Notes: generated by a model from the letters alone, not told the origin. A stretch of DNA of 32,012 nucleotides from Streptacidiphilus anmyonensis (GCF_000787855.1 NZ_BBPQ01000086.1:1-32012), one strand, 5' to 3'; counted from the first letter of the stretch, positions 7,835 to 15,488 are shown. A program made the numbers and translations.

Positions 7835-8136
7835 GATGCCTCCCGCTCCCCGTGGACGAGGGCCCGGGGCATCCTCCCCTGGGCCGACAGGCGTCTGCCC
7901 TGCCCCCACGTGTCCATGCGCGCGCAGAGCGCGACACGGCTGACAGCCGTCGGGCAGCCGCGCGCCCGCCACGTCAAGGGCGAGCGACACCGGCGGAGGT
8001 GACGTTCCGCCGGCACAGGACTCGAGGAGTGCGGTGAGGCCTCGTCAGGGGGGCTGCCGCTGCCGGGGCGACGGCTCGACGGCGCGCCCGTTTGGCGGCT
8101 GCGGCGCGGGGCAGCCGCCCGGATGGGAGGCTTGTG
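7835..8136. other. Divergent intergenic region
   Basis: About 300 bp between two divergent genes, with no gene that I can support. It should hold promoters for both sides, but I see no convincing -35/-10 pair. Confidence 0.4.
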
Positions 8137-9021
8137 ATGGACTGGACATTTCCGACCGGACAGCGACGACACTGGCGTGCTCGCCGAGGGGGCCGGCCCC
8201 GGGGCCGGCACGGACGCTAGGGGCTGCGGCGGCTGCCTGCCGCCAAGGCAGTCAACGTCCTCGCGCGCGCCGGCTTCGTCGCCCGCGGCGTCGTCTACGT
8301 CATCATCGGAGCACTCGCGGGGATGGTCGCTCTGGGCTTCGGGACGCCCGAGCTCGACCGTACGGGGGCGCTGGCCGCGATCGCCGGGGAGCCCTTCGGC
8401 GCCGTGCTGCTGTGGCTCCTGGTCATCGGCTTCGCGGGGCTGGCGCTGTGGCGTGCGCTGCTGGCGGCGTCCGCGCGCCAGGAGGTCGGGCACCGTCTGC
8501 TCGACGCCCTTCGGGCCGTGAGCTACGCCGTCGCCGCGTGGACCACGGCTGAGTTCGTCGCCGACGGGCGCAGCCCCGGCTCCTCCGACAGCGGGGCCCA
8601 CGACGTCACCGCCCGCCTGCTGCAGTCGACCGGCGGGCGTGTCCTGCTCATCGCCCTGGCGTTGCTGGTGATCGGCATCGGGGTCGCCACGGTGGTCCGC
8701 GCCGCGAGCGGGCGCTTCGCGAAGCAGCTGCGCACGGGCTGGATGAACCGGCGCACCCGCGAGCCGATCCTGCGTCTGGGACAGGTCGGACACCTCGCCC
8801 GCGGAGCGGTCGTCGCCGCGGTCGGCGTCTTCGCCCTGACCGCCGCCTTGACCGACAACCCGAGCCGGGCGAAGGGACTCGACGCGACCCTGCGCTCCTT
8901 CGCCCGGACCCCGGTCGGCCCCCTCGCGCTGGTCCTGGTCGCGGGCGGGCTGGTGGCCTTCGGCCTCTACTGCTTCGCCGAGGCCCGCTGGCGTCGTAGC
9001 CTCGGCGGCGTCCCGCACTGA
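8137..9021 (+). CDS. DUF1206 family membrane protein with in-frame amber stop
   Basis: A multi-pass membrane protein of the DUF1206 family, function unknown. Three copies of the family repeat are visible, each starting with a small basic motif before a helix: VLARAGFVARGVVYVIIG, ALRAVSYAVAAW and VGHLARGAVVAAVG, giving about six helices. The ATG at 8137 has a good GGGAGG site 8 bases before it and is in frame with the whole domain, but a TAG at 8218-8220 interrupts that frame after 27 codons. No ATG, GTG or TTG follows until the ATG at 8323, which would drop most of the first helix. So this is either a nonsense-mutated gene, a late-starting shortened protein, a CTG start (8224), or a sequence error. 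The palindrome GCCGGCCCCGGGGCCGGC at 8192-8209 lies inside the suspect stretch. Confidence 0.7.
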
Positions 9022-9120
9022 GGGTTGTGTGGTTTGCCTGAGGCTTTCCTTCCCGACTTGCACGACCGCGAGCCGATACGCAACGGTGGCCGAGGACATA
9101 CGTCACCTACCGGCAGGAAG

Positions 9121-9340
9121 GTGGTGAGGTGCGCAGGCCGCGCGCCTCCGCTCTTGGCTACTTCCCGCAGTTCCTCCGCCCGACCGCCCGACACCCGCCT
9201 CAGCACCGTTGCGACATGGGGCGATGCCCCCTACCCCGTGCTGGTCGTCGACCGGCACGGAGACCTGGTCCGGGTCAACGAGGCCGGGCGGCGGCTGCTG
9301 CCTGCGACCGCGGGCGGCGGGCGGCTGTGGGAGCACGGCC
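9121..9340 (+). pseudogene. PAS domain fragment of a truncated regulator or phosphatase
   Basis: A short coding remnant with the start of a PAS domain: APYPVLVVDRHGDLVRVNEAGRRLLP, then GGGRLWEHG, after which homology ends. The style matches PAS-containing SpoIIE phosphatases of Streptomyces. Downstream, from about 9341, the sequence becomes the 3' part of a minus-strand transposase, so an insertion or deletion has removed the rest. GTG codons at 9121 and 9124 follow AGGA. Confidence 0.55.
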
Positions 9341-9963
9341 TCCTTGCCTCGCGGCAGCCGGTCGTAGCGGACCGGCCGACCGTAGCGTTCGTCCCAGCCT
9401 TGCGTCACCAAACGGGCGAGCCAGTCGTCGGCGTGTAGGGCGAGTGCGTCCAGGGCCAGCCGTAGGGTCTCGGCGACCAGTTCGGCTCGGTTGAGACGAC
9501 GGACCGCGGCCAGGACGTGGGTCGAGTCGGTGCGGACCCGGCCGCGTTGCTTGACCACACCGGCGCCGACCAAGCGGGCAACCATCACCGCCAGGAAGCG
9601 ATCAGCGCGGTCCCCGTCAGCCATCCGATCGCGGAACTCGCTCAAGACCGAATAGTCGAAGCCCGGATCGTCCAACTCCAGCCCCAGGCAGTACTTCCAG
9701 TCGATCCGGAAGCGAACCGACTCGGCAGCTTGCCGGTCCGTCAGGTTCTCGGCGAACTGCAGCATCGAAGCCAGCGCCAACTGGGCCGGCGAGAGGCCCT
9801 TGCGGCCATCCGCGGGGAACCAGTCCGTGAAGTCCTCGTCGGCGAACAACCCATCCAGGTGGTCCCGCACCCACATCGCCGCCGTGCCCCGCGGATTTCT
9901 CGCTCGAGCCATCCGCACCGTCAACGGCGGGATGACCTGTCCCGCCCACGAGCCCATGCCCAT
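9341..9963 (-). pseudogene. IS1182-type transposase, 3' truncated
   Basis: The N-terminal part of a DDE transposase of the IS1182 type. It shows MWVRDHLDGLFADEDF, GLSPAQLALASMLQFAENLTDRQ, RIDWKYCLGLELDDPGFDYSVLSEFRDR and VRTDSTHVLAAVRRLNR, ending near YDRLPRGK. About 205 residues remain of a protein usually near 500, so most of the catalytic domain is gone. The start is the ATG at 9963, 5-6 bases after GAGGG. The frame stays open into the PAS fragment on the other strand, but that part is not transposase. I see no inverted repeat pair, so the element is a remnant. Confidence 0.8.
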
Positions 9964-10210
9964 CGCGGCCCTCGGCCGCCGCAGCACCCCGCTCCAACCA
10001 GCACAGCAGCGGCCGGAGCAACCGGCAACGATGACCAGCCAGCATCACCCAGACGAGCGAAGATCACCAACAGCATCCGCAAGCGCGGTCAGAGCCTTGA
10101 AAATCCCCACCACCCGCTCAGGCATGGGACAGACCTGCTGGTCCGATTCCCCAGTGCAACAACCTCGTGCTGGCGATCGCACCACGACAGCGCTGAGGCA
10201 GAATGCTCGC

Positions 10211-11527
10211 GTGCCACAGCCGACGGTCGAAGCCCTCATCGACGATCTCGACAGCGACGACGCCGCGATTCGCGTCGCTGCACGCGACGCCCTGCAGCAG
10301 CGTGGGGCGGTCACGGTCGACTGTCTCTTGATGGCACTGGCGCAGCATGCGAGCGCCCGCGCATCGTCGATGTACACGGTCACACTCAAGCTGCTCGGCC
10401 GGACTGCGTTCGGCGCCGTCGTAGAAGCACTCGCCGCTTCGGCGCAGTCAGATGCGGAGTCAGAGGTGGCCAGGCGTCTGGGCCACGTTGTGCGCGGCTT
10501 CGGAACGGACTGCCTGGCCGATTACGTCGGTGTACTGCGCCATGAGTCGCCTACGGTGCGCGCGGCAGTGGCGGCAGGCCTTGGGGGATGTGGTTCGGCA
10601 GCTCTGCCCTATGCGGAGCAGCTTCTGCCCTTGCTTGCGGACGCCGACCGGCAGGTGCGAGACAGCACAACCCTGGCTCTGTCGCGGCTGGGCGCGGACG
10701 TCGCCCCCATGCTGAGCCACGTTCGCCGCGGGGGTCCTGGTGGCCTGCGACGCGGTGCCTTGACGGTCCTGGCAGACCTCGTCGACCCCCGCGAGCTTGA
10801 CCCTGCGGATCAGGCGGCTATCCGCCGACTGATCAACGTCAAGCAACTGGACGATAACCCACAACCGCTCACCGCGTGCTTCCTGGCCTGGATCGCGGTC
10901 CGCACCGGCGACCAGGCGGGCCTTCTCGACTTGCTCGGACTCAGCGATCCGGAGCCGGCCACGTTCGTCCTCGGCGCGACCGCAGCCGACAGCGACAGCC
11001 ACGACTTCCAAGACGGGCCGCCCTACCCGCAGTACGCCCGGGTCTTCGTCACCCCGGAACTCGACGGTTGGACCCTCGTCGTAGGGCGCTGGTCCAGCCC
11101 GATCGATGAGGAGCGCAGCGATGACGTCGCGCGCGTGTGCCAGGAGCTCAGCGCCCGCTACGGGGCTGCCCAGGCGTACTTCTTCGGGGCCCAGAACGAC
11201 GGATCCGCTTGGCTCGTGGCCGAGCATGGGGTCATCATCCGCCGTGGCGCCTCCGACGACGAGGGTGCGGCGGGCGACCCGGAATGGGAGATCGGTGAGC
11301 CGCTGCCCTTCGAGCAGCAGGAACGCGCCCGACTGATCGCAGAAGGTGGGGACGTCGAGTTCGAGTGGGAGTTCGCCCTGCTGGAGATGGCTCCCAAGCT
11401 GGCCGGCGCCCTGAGTATCAATCCGCTTGGAGTGGGGGCTGCCACGTCGGCCCGGGGCCGCGGAGTGCTGGCGCTGACGCCGTACGGCGCGGTTCACGGC
11501 GTTCCCCCAGGCGCCCTGCCGATCTGA
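10211..11527 (+). CDS. HEAT-repeat protein with immunity-like C-terminal domain
   Basis: A 438-residue, probably cytoplasmic protein. Residues 1-230 contain several HEAT-type helical repeats, for example DAAIRVAARDALQQRG, ESPTVRAAVAAGLGGCG and DADRQVRDSTTLALSRLG. The C-terminal half has a distinct domain with VFVTPELDGWTLVVGRWSS, CQELSARYGAAQAYFFGAQNDGSAWLVAEHG. From memory, this domain occurs in Streptomyces next to SMI1/KNR4 and other polymorphic-toxin immunity proteins, so an immunity or protein-protein role is likely (inference). The start is the GTG at 10211, with a weak GAGGCAGA about 10 bases before it. It stands alone between a transposase remnant and the ISL3 element. Confidence 0.72.
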   Translation: MPQPTVEALIDDLDSDDAAIRVAARDALQQRGAVTVDCLLMALAQHASARASSMYTVTLKLLGRTAFGAVVEALAASAQSDAESEVARRLGHVVRGFGTDCLADYVGVLRHESPTVRAAVAAGLGGCGSAALPYAEQLLPLLADADRQVRDSTTLALSRLGADVAPMLSHVRRGGPGGLRRGALTVLADLVDPRELDPADQAAIRRLINVKQLDDNPQPLTACFLAWIAVRTGDQAGLLDLLGLSDPEPATFVLGATAADSDSHDFQDGPPYPQYARVFVTPELDGWTLVVGRWSSPIDEERSDDVARVCQELSARYGAAQAYFFGAQNDGSAWLVAEHGVIIRRGASDDEGAAGDPEWEIGEPLPFEQQERARLIAEGGDVEFEWEFALLEMAPKLAGALSINPLGVGAATSARGRGVLALTPYGAVHGVPPGALPI

Positions 11528-11677
11528 CCTCAGACCCTCGCATTTACACACAGCCTTCCAGGCAGACACGGTTGAGCGCAGGTCGGGTGACGCCGAGAAG
11601 GGATGTGTTCAACCATCTGGGGAACGAAGAGCATGCCTGGCCGTTTTCGTGTGGGCGATCACGCATTTCCCCGGCGT

Positions 11678-11694
11678 TGACGCTTTGAGCGTCA
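11678..11694. repeat. Short perfect hairpin next to the ISL3 insertion site
   Basis: TGACGCT and AGCGTCA flank a TTG loop. It lies just left of the ISL3 target duplication. Joined to the sequence right of the element, it may be the outer end of the IS21 copy whose istA fragment lies at 13649. Confidence 0.4.
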
Positions 11695-11702
11695 CGTAAT
11701 TC
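11695..11702. repeat. Target-site duplication, left copy (CGTAATTC)
   Basis: Eight bases directly outside the left inverted repeat, identical to 13641-13648 directly outside the right one. Eight base pairs is the duplication size typical of ISL3-family insertion. Confidence 0.88.
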
Positions 11703-11735
11703 GGCTCTGTCGCTGATCTTGTGATCGGGCGGGTC
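11703..11735 (+). repeat. ISL3 left terminal inverted repeat (33 bp)
   Basis: Begins GGCTCTGTCGCTGATC and is the exact reverse complement of 13608-13640. Its inner end (11734-11735) forms part of the stop codon of the adjoining SMI1-like gene, as it would for the native transposase. Confidence 0.9.
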
Positions 11736-12333
11736 AGGTTCGGTGGAGGAAGCGGGCGTCGTCCTCGGAAGCTGCGGCCTTCCAAATTGGCTCGTCGGGC
11801 CAGTCGAGCAGTTCCCGCATGTCTGGGTCCTCGCCGGCCAGCGAGTGGAGCAGGAAGGCGACAAATCGCATGTTGTACCGGCGCCAGGCCTGCCTCAGCT
11901 CCTTGCCGCGGAACCAGGCCACGACCGGCCACTCCATCGGGTCAGGGTCGCTGGTGAGCCAGAAGAACTGGTCGCCCTGGATGGTGCCGCCCCAGGTAAG
12001 CAGCCCACCCTTCTCGGGAAATATCGGGAAGGGGCACAAGCATGGATCGTCGTCGCGCATCTCCCGGAACACCGGCCCCATTTCGTTGGTCGTCATGCCG
12101 ATGAAGCTGGCGAAGCCCGCTTCGCCCTGAGGCGAGCCGTACCAGGGCCAAGGCGCGCTGACACTGAGATAGCTGCGCACTTCCCCCGGTCCCAGCAGAT
12201 CGATGAACTCCCGGTAGTCGGCAGGGAACTCCACCCCGGATGCCTCGCGCGACCGCTCCCACGGCACCGACGGGTCGACCGGCCCTGCCGAAATGCCGGC
12301 CAGCTCGGCGAACCTCACCACGTCCTTGCGCAT
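11734..12333 (-). CDS. SMI1/KNR4 (SUKH) family protein, cargo of the ISL3 element
   Basis: A 199-residue protein of the SMI1/KNR4 or SUKH superfamily. Many bacterial members are immunity proteins against secreted or contact-delivered toxins; others have unknown roles. Typical stretches are VEFPADYREFIDLLGPGEV, a hydrophobic core with GGLLTWGGTIQGDQFFWLT, and DPMEWPVVAWFRGKE. The ATG at 12333 has a near-perfect site (AAGGAGGT, 7-base spacer), so it is probably well translated. The last residues, ARFLHRT, and the stop codon come from the transposase 3' end: the remnant at 13103 ends ARILHRT. No toxin gene adjoins it. It is divergent from the second SMI1-like gene. Confidence 0.82.
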   Translation of the reverse strand: MRKDVVRFAELAGISAGPVDPSVPWERSREASGVEFPADYREFIDLLGPGEVRSYLSVSAPWPWYGSPQGEAGFASFIGMTTNEMGPVFREMRDDDPCLCPFPIFPEKGGLLTWGGTIQGDQFFWLTSDPDPMEWPVVAWFRGKELRQAWRRYNMRFVAFLLHSLAGEDPDMRELLDWPDEPIWKAAASEDDARFLHRT

Positions 12334-12432
12334 GACGTCACCTCCTTCGGGGGGATCATGCCATTGGGCTCCGGCGAATCCTCGGCCGGGCCGCGCGTCG
12401 TCGCTGTCGGTGCCGCGTGGCACCATCCACGC

Positions 12433-13017
12433 GTGATTCATCCTCCGAGGAACCTCATCGATGCTGTGATCCCGCCCGTCTCGGAGTCGTGGCGGCGTAT
12501 CGACGCGTGGCTCGGCGTGCACGCCCCGGCGAGCTTCGCGGGCCTGAACCCACCGGCCACGCCCGACGCCATCGCCCGGACCGAGTCGGTCTTCGGGATG
12601 CCGCTGCCACGCGACCTGTGCGAGTCCCTGCTCTGCCACGACGGTGAGACCCGCTTCGGGACTGCGCTGCCGTGCAGCCAGCTGCTGTCGGCGGAAGAAA
12701 TCGTCGCCGCCCGTCGCATGCGCATGGAGCTCTGGGAGCCGGAGGATCCCGACCAGGCAGAAACACCGTGGTGGGGAGAGCACTGGGTGCCGTTCGCTGG
12801 CGACGTCAGCCTCAGCTTCATCGAGGCAGGCCCGGGCATATGGCATGACCACCTCGGCCGGGCTCCCCACGACGACGGCGCCGGTTTCCTGGGCTGGCCC
12901 ACGCTCGGCACCTGGCTCCACCATGTGGCGGAAGCGATGGAGCGCTTCGACCAGCATTTCGCGCATCGAGTGGAGCCGCCCAAGCTGCGCAGAAATGGGA
13001 CGCTGGACTGGTGGTAG
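12433..13017 (+). CDS. SMI1/KNR4 family protein, cargo of the ISL3 element
   Basis: A 194-residue SMI1/KNR4-type protein. The N-terminus (SESWRRIDAWLGVHAPASFAGLNPPAT) is typical of the family, followed by IARTESVFGMPLPRDLCESLLCHDGE and a C-terminal core with WVPFAGD, GFLGWPTLGTWLHHVAEAMERF. I use the GTG at 12433 because the family N-terminus begins there, although no ribosome site is visible; leaderless translation is possible. An in-frame ATG at 12358 after GGGGGG would add 25 atypical residues and leave only 24 bp to the divergent gene. It is distinct in sequence from the other SMI1-like gene, so not a recent duplicate. Confidence 0.78.
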   Translation: MIHPPRNLIDAVIPPVSESWRRIDAWLGVHAPASFAGLNPPATPDAIARTESVFGMPLPRDLCESLLCHDGETRFGTALPCSQLLSAEEIVAARRMRMELWEPEDPDQAETPWWGEHWVPFAGDVSLSFIEAGPGIWHDHLGRAPHDDGAGFLGWPTLGTWLHHVAEAMERFDQHFAHRVEPPKLRRNGTLDWW

Positions 13018-13098
13018 CGCCCTGCGTCTGTTCAGTTGGCTGTGCAAGTTCGCCGGGCAAGCTCGGCGGCGTATCCGGCTTGGTCGCTTCCGGCGTCC

Positions 13099-13119
13099 CG
13101 GGTCAGGTTCGGTGGAGGA
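13099..13119. repeat. 21-bp direct repeat bracketing the SMI1 cargo, right copy
   Basis: Identical to 11730-11750. It covers the last codons and stop of the ISL3 transposase. The next bases differ at two positions and then match for six more. This right copy lacks the outer part of the inverted repeat. Confidence 0.85.
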
Positions 13120-13586
13120 TTCGGGCGCGGAGGAGGTCGAAGTCGGCGCGGCCGTAGCCGTCCCTCTTGATCCGTTTGACTCTCGTGTTCTGGCCTTCGA
13201 CCTGGCCGGAGCTCCAAGGGCTGGTCAGGCCTGCGATGACGGCTTCCTGGTCGCGGCGCAGGCCGTTGACCAGCGAGCGCAGGGCGGGGAGTTCGTCGTC
13301 CTCGACGCGGCCCATCCAGGCTGGGAGGTTGTGGCTGGTAAGGTCCTGCATCATCGTGGCGAAGTCACGGACATGGCCTGTGACCACTGCGGCGTCGGAC
13401 AGCCGTCGCAGATAACGGCCGTGGACTCGCCTGGAGGCACTGCCGCAGTGAGGGCACCGGGCGTCGACCGCCCGTGCTCGGGCGTGCATCGTGATCTGAC
13501 CGACCGTCCGCTCGACCAACTCCACCACGACGGCCGCCAGATGCGGGTGAAGAGCGTCGAAACTCCGCGAAGTACACCCCGGACAC
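13103..13586 (-). pseudogene. ISL3-family transposase, internally deleted and frameshifted
   Basis: The two ends of an ISL3 transposase are fused. The N-terminal zinc-binding part is visible (HARARAVDARCPHCGSASRRVHGRYLRRLSDA), then the sequence jumps to the C-terminus (DFATMMQDLTSHNLPAW, SSGQVEGQNTRVKRIKRDGYG, RARILHRT). The middle with most catalytic residues, roughly 250-300 residues, is missing. At about 13551-13558 an extra T seems to break the frame between VSGVYFAEF and DALHPHLAAVVVEL. The gene cannot make an active transposase. It runs to within 22 bp of the right inverted repeat. Confidence 0.85.
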
Positions 13587-13607
13587 GATGACAGGCTGCA
13601 CCGACAA

Positions 13608-13640
13608 GACCCGCCCGATCACAAGATCAGCGACAGAGCC
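13608..13640 (-). repeat. ISL3 right terminal inverted repeat (33 bp)
   Basis: Exact reverse complement of 11703-11735, followed immediately by the right copy of the 8-bp target duplication at 13641-13648. Confidence 0.9.
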
Positions 13641-13648
13641 CGTAATTC

Positions 13649-13765
13649 CCCACCCTGGCGGTCACGGTTCCCCAGGGATCTACGTCCACTGGTACGCGGG
13701 CCGTTCCAAGAGCCAGTTGGCCGCGTCGCTGGGACTGGATCGCAAGACGATCAGGAAGTATCTCG
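13649..13765 (+). pseudogene. IS21-family istA 5' fragment
   Basis: Only the N-terminal helix-turn-helix of an IstA-type transposase remains: IYVHWYAGRSKSQLAASLGLDRKTIRKYL. Sequence identity to the family stops at about 13765. The upstream bases (AATTCCCCACC and GGTTCCCCAGGG) look like the repeated terminal motifs of IS21 elements, so the ISL3 element seems to have landed in the end of this copy. About 39 codons survive of roughly 400-500. Confidence 0.65.
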
Positions 13766-14194
13766 GGCGGCGAGGACGTGCTCGATCTTCTACAGAGCGC
13801 CCGGCCGGATGAACGCCGGATACGTCTGGCGCAGGCCGCGGCGTTCGACGCAGGTGGCGGGGCGTCCGGCGAGGTCCTGGAAGCGGTCGTTGGTGTAGGC
13901 GATGGTGAAGTCGCTGAGCTGGCCGCGGGCGTCGAAGGCAGGCGTGAGCACCATGACCGGGTCGGGCAGGCTGTCGGCGAGCCGGGTGACGTCGGTGTCC
14001 GCGACTGTGGCGGGAGCAGTGCTCCGGGGTGGCGTGTCCAGGGTGAGCGTGTGGGCGGCCAGGTCGGCCAGCGCGTTCAGGCTGCGCTCCAGGCGCGCGT
14101 CACGCTCGGGCGGCTCCAGCCAGCAGACCTCGAGGGCGCCCACGATCTGACCGCCGAGGTAGGCGGGCGCGGCCGCTCCCGGTGATGGCGGCAC
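13755..14194 (-). pseudogene. GAF/PAS fragment of a SpoIIE-type phosphatase
   Basis: A remnant holding the end of a GAF-like domain (GGQIVGALEVCWLEPPERDARLERSLNALADLAAHTL) and a PAS domain (LADSLPDPVMVLTPAFDARGQLSDFTIAYTNDRFQDLAGRP, then TYPAFIRPGAL). A TAG follows, yet the same frame continues with KIEHVLAARE, which reads like the next PAS helix, so a small deletion probably created the stop. The catalytic domain is absent: the left side runs into the IS21 fragment and the right side into the DUF5753 fragment on the other strand. Confidence 0.65.
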
Positions 14195-14469
14195 AGCTGG
14201 ACCGGCTCACGGGTGTGATCGGCCTGGACACCGTACGGCTCGGCGTCGTGCCGCTCGGCGTGCCTCTGCCCGTGGTGCCGTCACATGGGTTCTGGATCTA
14301 CGACGACGCGCTCGTGATGGTCGAGACGATCGGCGCGGAGCTGCGCCTGGTCGGCGTCGCCGAGATCGAACCGCACGTGACGGTATGGACGGTGTTGGAG
14401 GCCGCGGCGGAGTTCGGCGCTGGCGCGCACCGCGTCCTTGCCCGGAACCGCGCCGCACTCGGACCTTAG
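14182..14469 (+). pseudogene. C-terminal fragment of a DUF5753 (Scr1-type) regulator
   Basis: The last 95 residues match the end of DUF5753: AAQLDRLTGVIGLDTVRLGVVPLGVPLPVVPSHGFWIYDDALVMVETI. The XRE-type helix-turn-helix that normally precedes it, about 180 residues, is missing; the sequence changes to the minus-strand GAF/PAS remnant at about 14180. A GTG-ATG pair opens the frame but is internal in intact homologues. It ends overlapping the convergent zinc-motif gene by 4 bp. Confidence 0.7.
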
Positions 14470-14657
14470 TCGGCCGCCGGTCCCTGGACGAGCACGACGG
14501 GCCCCCACACCGGGCAGCCGAGGTCGTGCGGGGTCTGGCCGCCGTGGCTGTGGCAGCGCGGGCAGGCCGGCCGATCCGTACCGCTGGTGCCGGGCTGGTA
14601 GCCCCAGCCGCAGCAGTCGGGGCACAGGTCACGGTCGGGCCAGGGGCGGGTGCTCAT
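14466..14657 (-). CDS. Small protein with two CxxC zinc-type motifs
   Basis: A 63-residue protein with CPDC at 12-15 and CPRC at 32-35, spaced as in a small zinc ribbon or DnaJ-like cysteine-rich fold (CCGWGYQ, CHSHGG). Partner and function are unknown. The ATG at 14657 is the best start, but no strong ribosome site precedes it. It is convergent with the DUF5753 fragment. The cysteine pattern supports a real gene more than its length does. Confidence 0.55.
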   Translation of the reverse strand: MSTRPWPDRDLCPDCCGWGYQPGTSGTDRPACPRCHSHGGQTPHDLGCPVWGPVVLVQGPAAD

Positions 14658-14691
14658 GCCGGATGAACGAGCAGGCGACTCTCCCGGATGT

Positions 14692-14703
14692 TCGCTCGAG
14701 CGA
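14692..14703. promoter_or_regulatory. Perfect 12-bp palindrome upstream of the zinc-motif gene
   Basis: TCGCTCGAGCGA lies 35 bp upstream of the ATG at 14657, where an operator might be expected. No regulator is known. Confidence 0.25.
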
Positions 14704-14940
14704 GCGTCGTCGAGCCGACTGCGGATGTACGGACTTGCACGGGAAAGGGGACTCCGCGCCGCGGCCCCGGCAGCCTGGTCATGCTGCTTCGCGCACGGCT
14801 GGCCCAAGCAGCGAAACGCCAAGGGAACGCCCAGTCAACGCCATTCCAACGCCTGGCCGTGAACAGGCAAGCTGATACGCGGACGAACACGGGGAACGTC
14901 CAACGGCCCAACAGCGGCCACCACACTGGGGGAGAACACC

Positions 14941-15477
14941 ATGCTCAACCTCGGAAAGACCAAGCGCGCCATCGCCATGACCGCCGCCACGCTCGCGGTC
15001 GCGGCCGGCGCCACCGTCGCTGCCGCGGGGAGCGCCAGCGCGACCATCGGCTGCACCGGCGGCGACGGCTGCAGCCACCAGACGACGATCATGTTCGACA
15101 ACGGCTCCTACTACGGCACCAGCGAGTGGTGGGGGCCGAACACCGTCCTGAAGATGCAGACCGACGGGAACTTCGTCCTCTACTGCACCGCCAACGGCAA
15201 GCCCATCTGGGCCACCGGCACCAACTTCGTGTCCGACGGTTTCATCACTCGGTACTTGCAGTTCCAGTACAACGGCAACATGACCATCTGGAACGACGAC
15301 TCCTTGAGCTACCCCCACGTCACTCCGGTGTGGAACACCAACACGCCGACCGCCCACGAGGCGATCGTCCAGGCCGACGGCAACTTCGTGATCTACGACT
15401 CGTCCGGCAACGCACTGTGGTCTTCCAACACCTACCACCCGAACAACTGCTCCGCGACGTGGGGCTACTGGGGCTGA
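14941..15477 (+). CDS. Secreted bulb-type (B-lectin) mannose-binding-like protein
   Basis: A 178-residue secreted protein. The signal peptide is clear: a basic start (MLNLGKTKRAI), a hydrophobic Ala/Thr/Val core, and a likely cut after ASA at 34. The mature part is a B-lectin beta-prism with two readable carbohydrate-site motifs of the QxDxNxVxY kind: QTDGNFVLY and QADGNFVIY, plus a weaker FQYNGNMTIW. Such lectins bind mannose-type glycans; some bacterial ones act as bacteriocins. Four Cys remain in the mature part, which could form disulphides. A strong GGGGGAG site stands 6 bases before the ATG. A 37-codon ORF and a 30-bp palindromic terminator follow. Confidence 0.85.
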   Translation: MLNLGKTKRAIAMTAATLAVAAGATVAAAGSASATIGCTGGDGCSHQTTIMFDNGSYYGTSEWWGPNTVLKMQTDGNFVLYCTANGKPIWATGTNFVSDGFITRYLQFQYNGNMTIWNDDSLSYPHVTPVWNTNTPTAHEAIVQADGNFVIYDSSGNALWSSNTYHPNNCSATWGYWG

Positions 15478-15488
15478 CAGGGGAACAG

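Larger units (their letters stand above)
11703..13640. mobile_element. ISL3-family element carrying two SMI1/KNR4-like genes
   Basis: A complete 1938-bp insertion unit. It has perfect 33-bp terminal inverted repeats (11703-11735 and 13608-13640) flanked by the identical 8-bp direct repeat CGTAATTC. Inside are, in order: a minus-strand SMI1/KNR4-like gene, a plus-strand SMI1/KNR4-like gene, and a minus-strand ISL3 transposase remnant with a large internal deletion and a frameshift. The element could move only if a related transposase acted on its ends. A 21-bp direct repeat (11730-11750 and 13099-13119), copied from the transposase 3' end, brackets the two cargo genes, so the cargo sits exactly between the left terminus and the transposase gene. 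Ends and duplication are seen directly; the ISL3 assignment rests on the transposase motifs and duplication length. Confidence 0.88.

Noticed and set aside
8192..8209. 18-bp palindrome GCCGGCCCCGGGGCCGGC read as a terminator
   Set aside because: It lies inside the probable 5' coding part of the DUF1206 gene and has no T-run, so it was only noted there.
11528..11677. Possible IS end or small gene between the HEAT gene and the ISL3 element
   Set aside because: No readable protein family and no repeat matching a known end; nothing to support.
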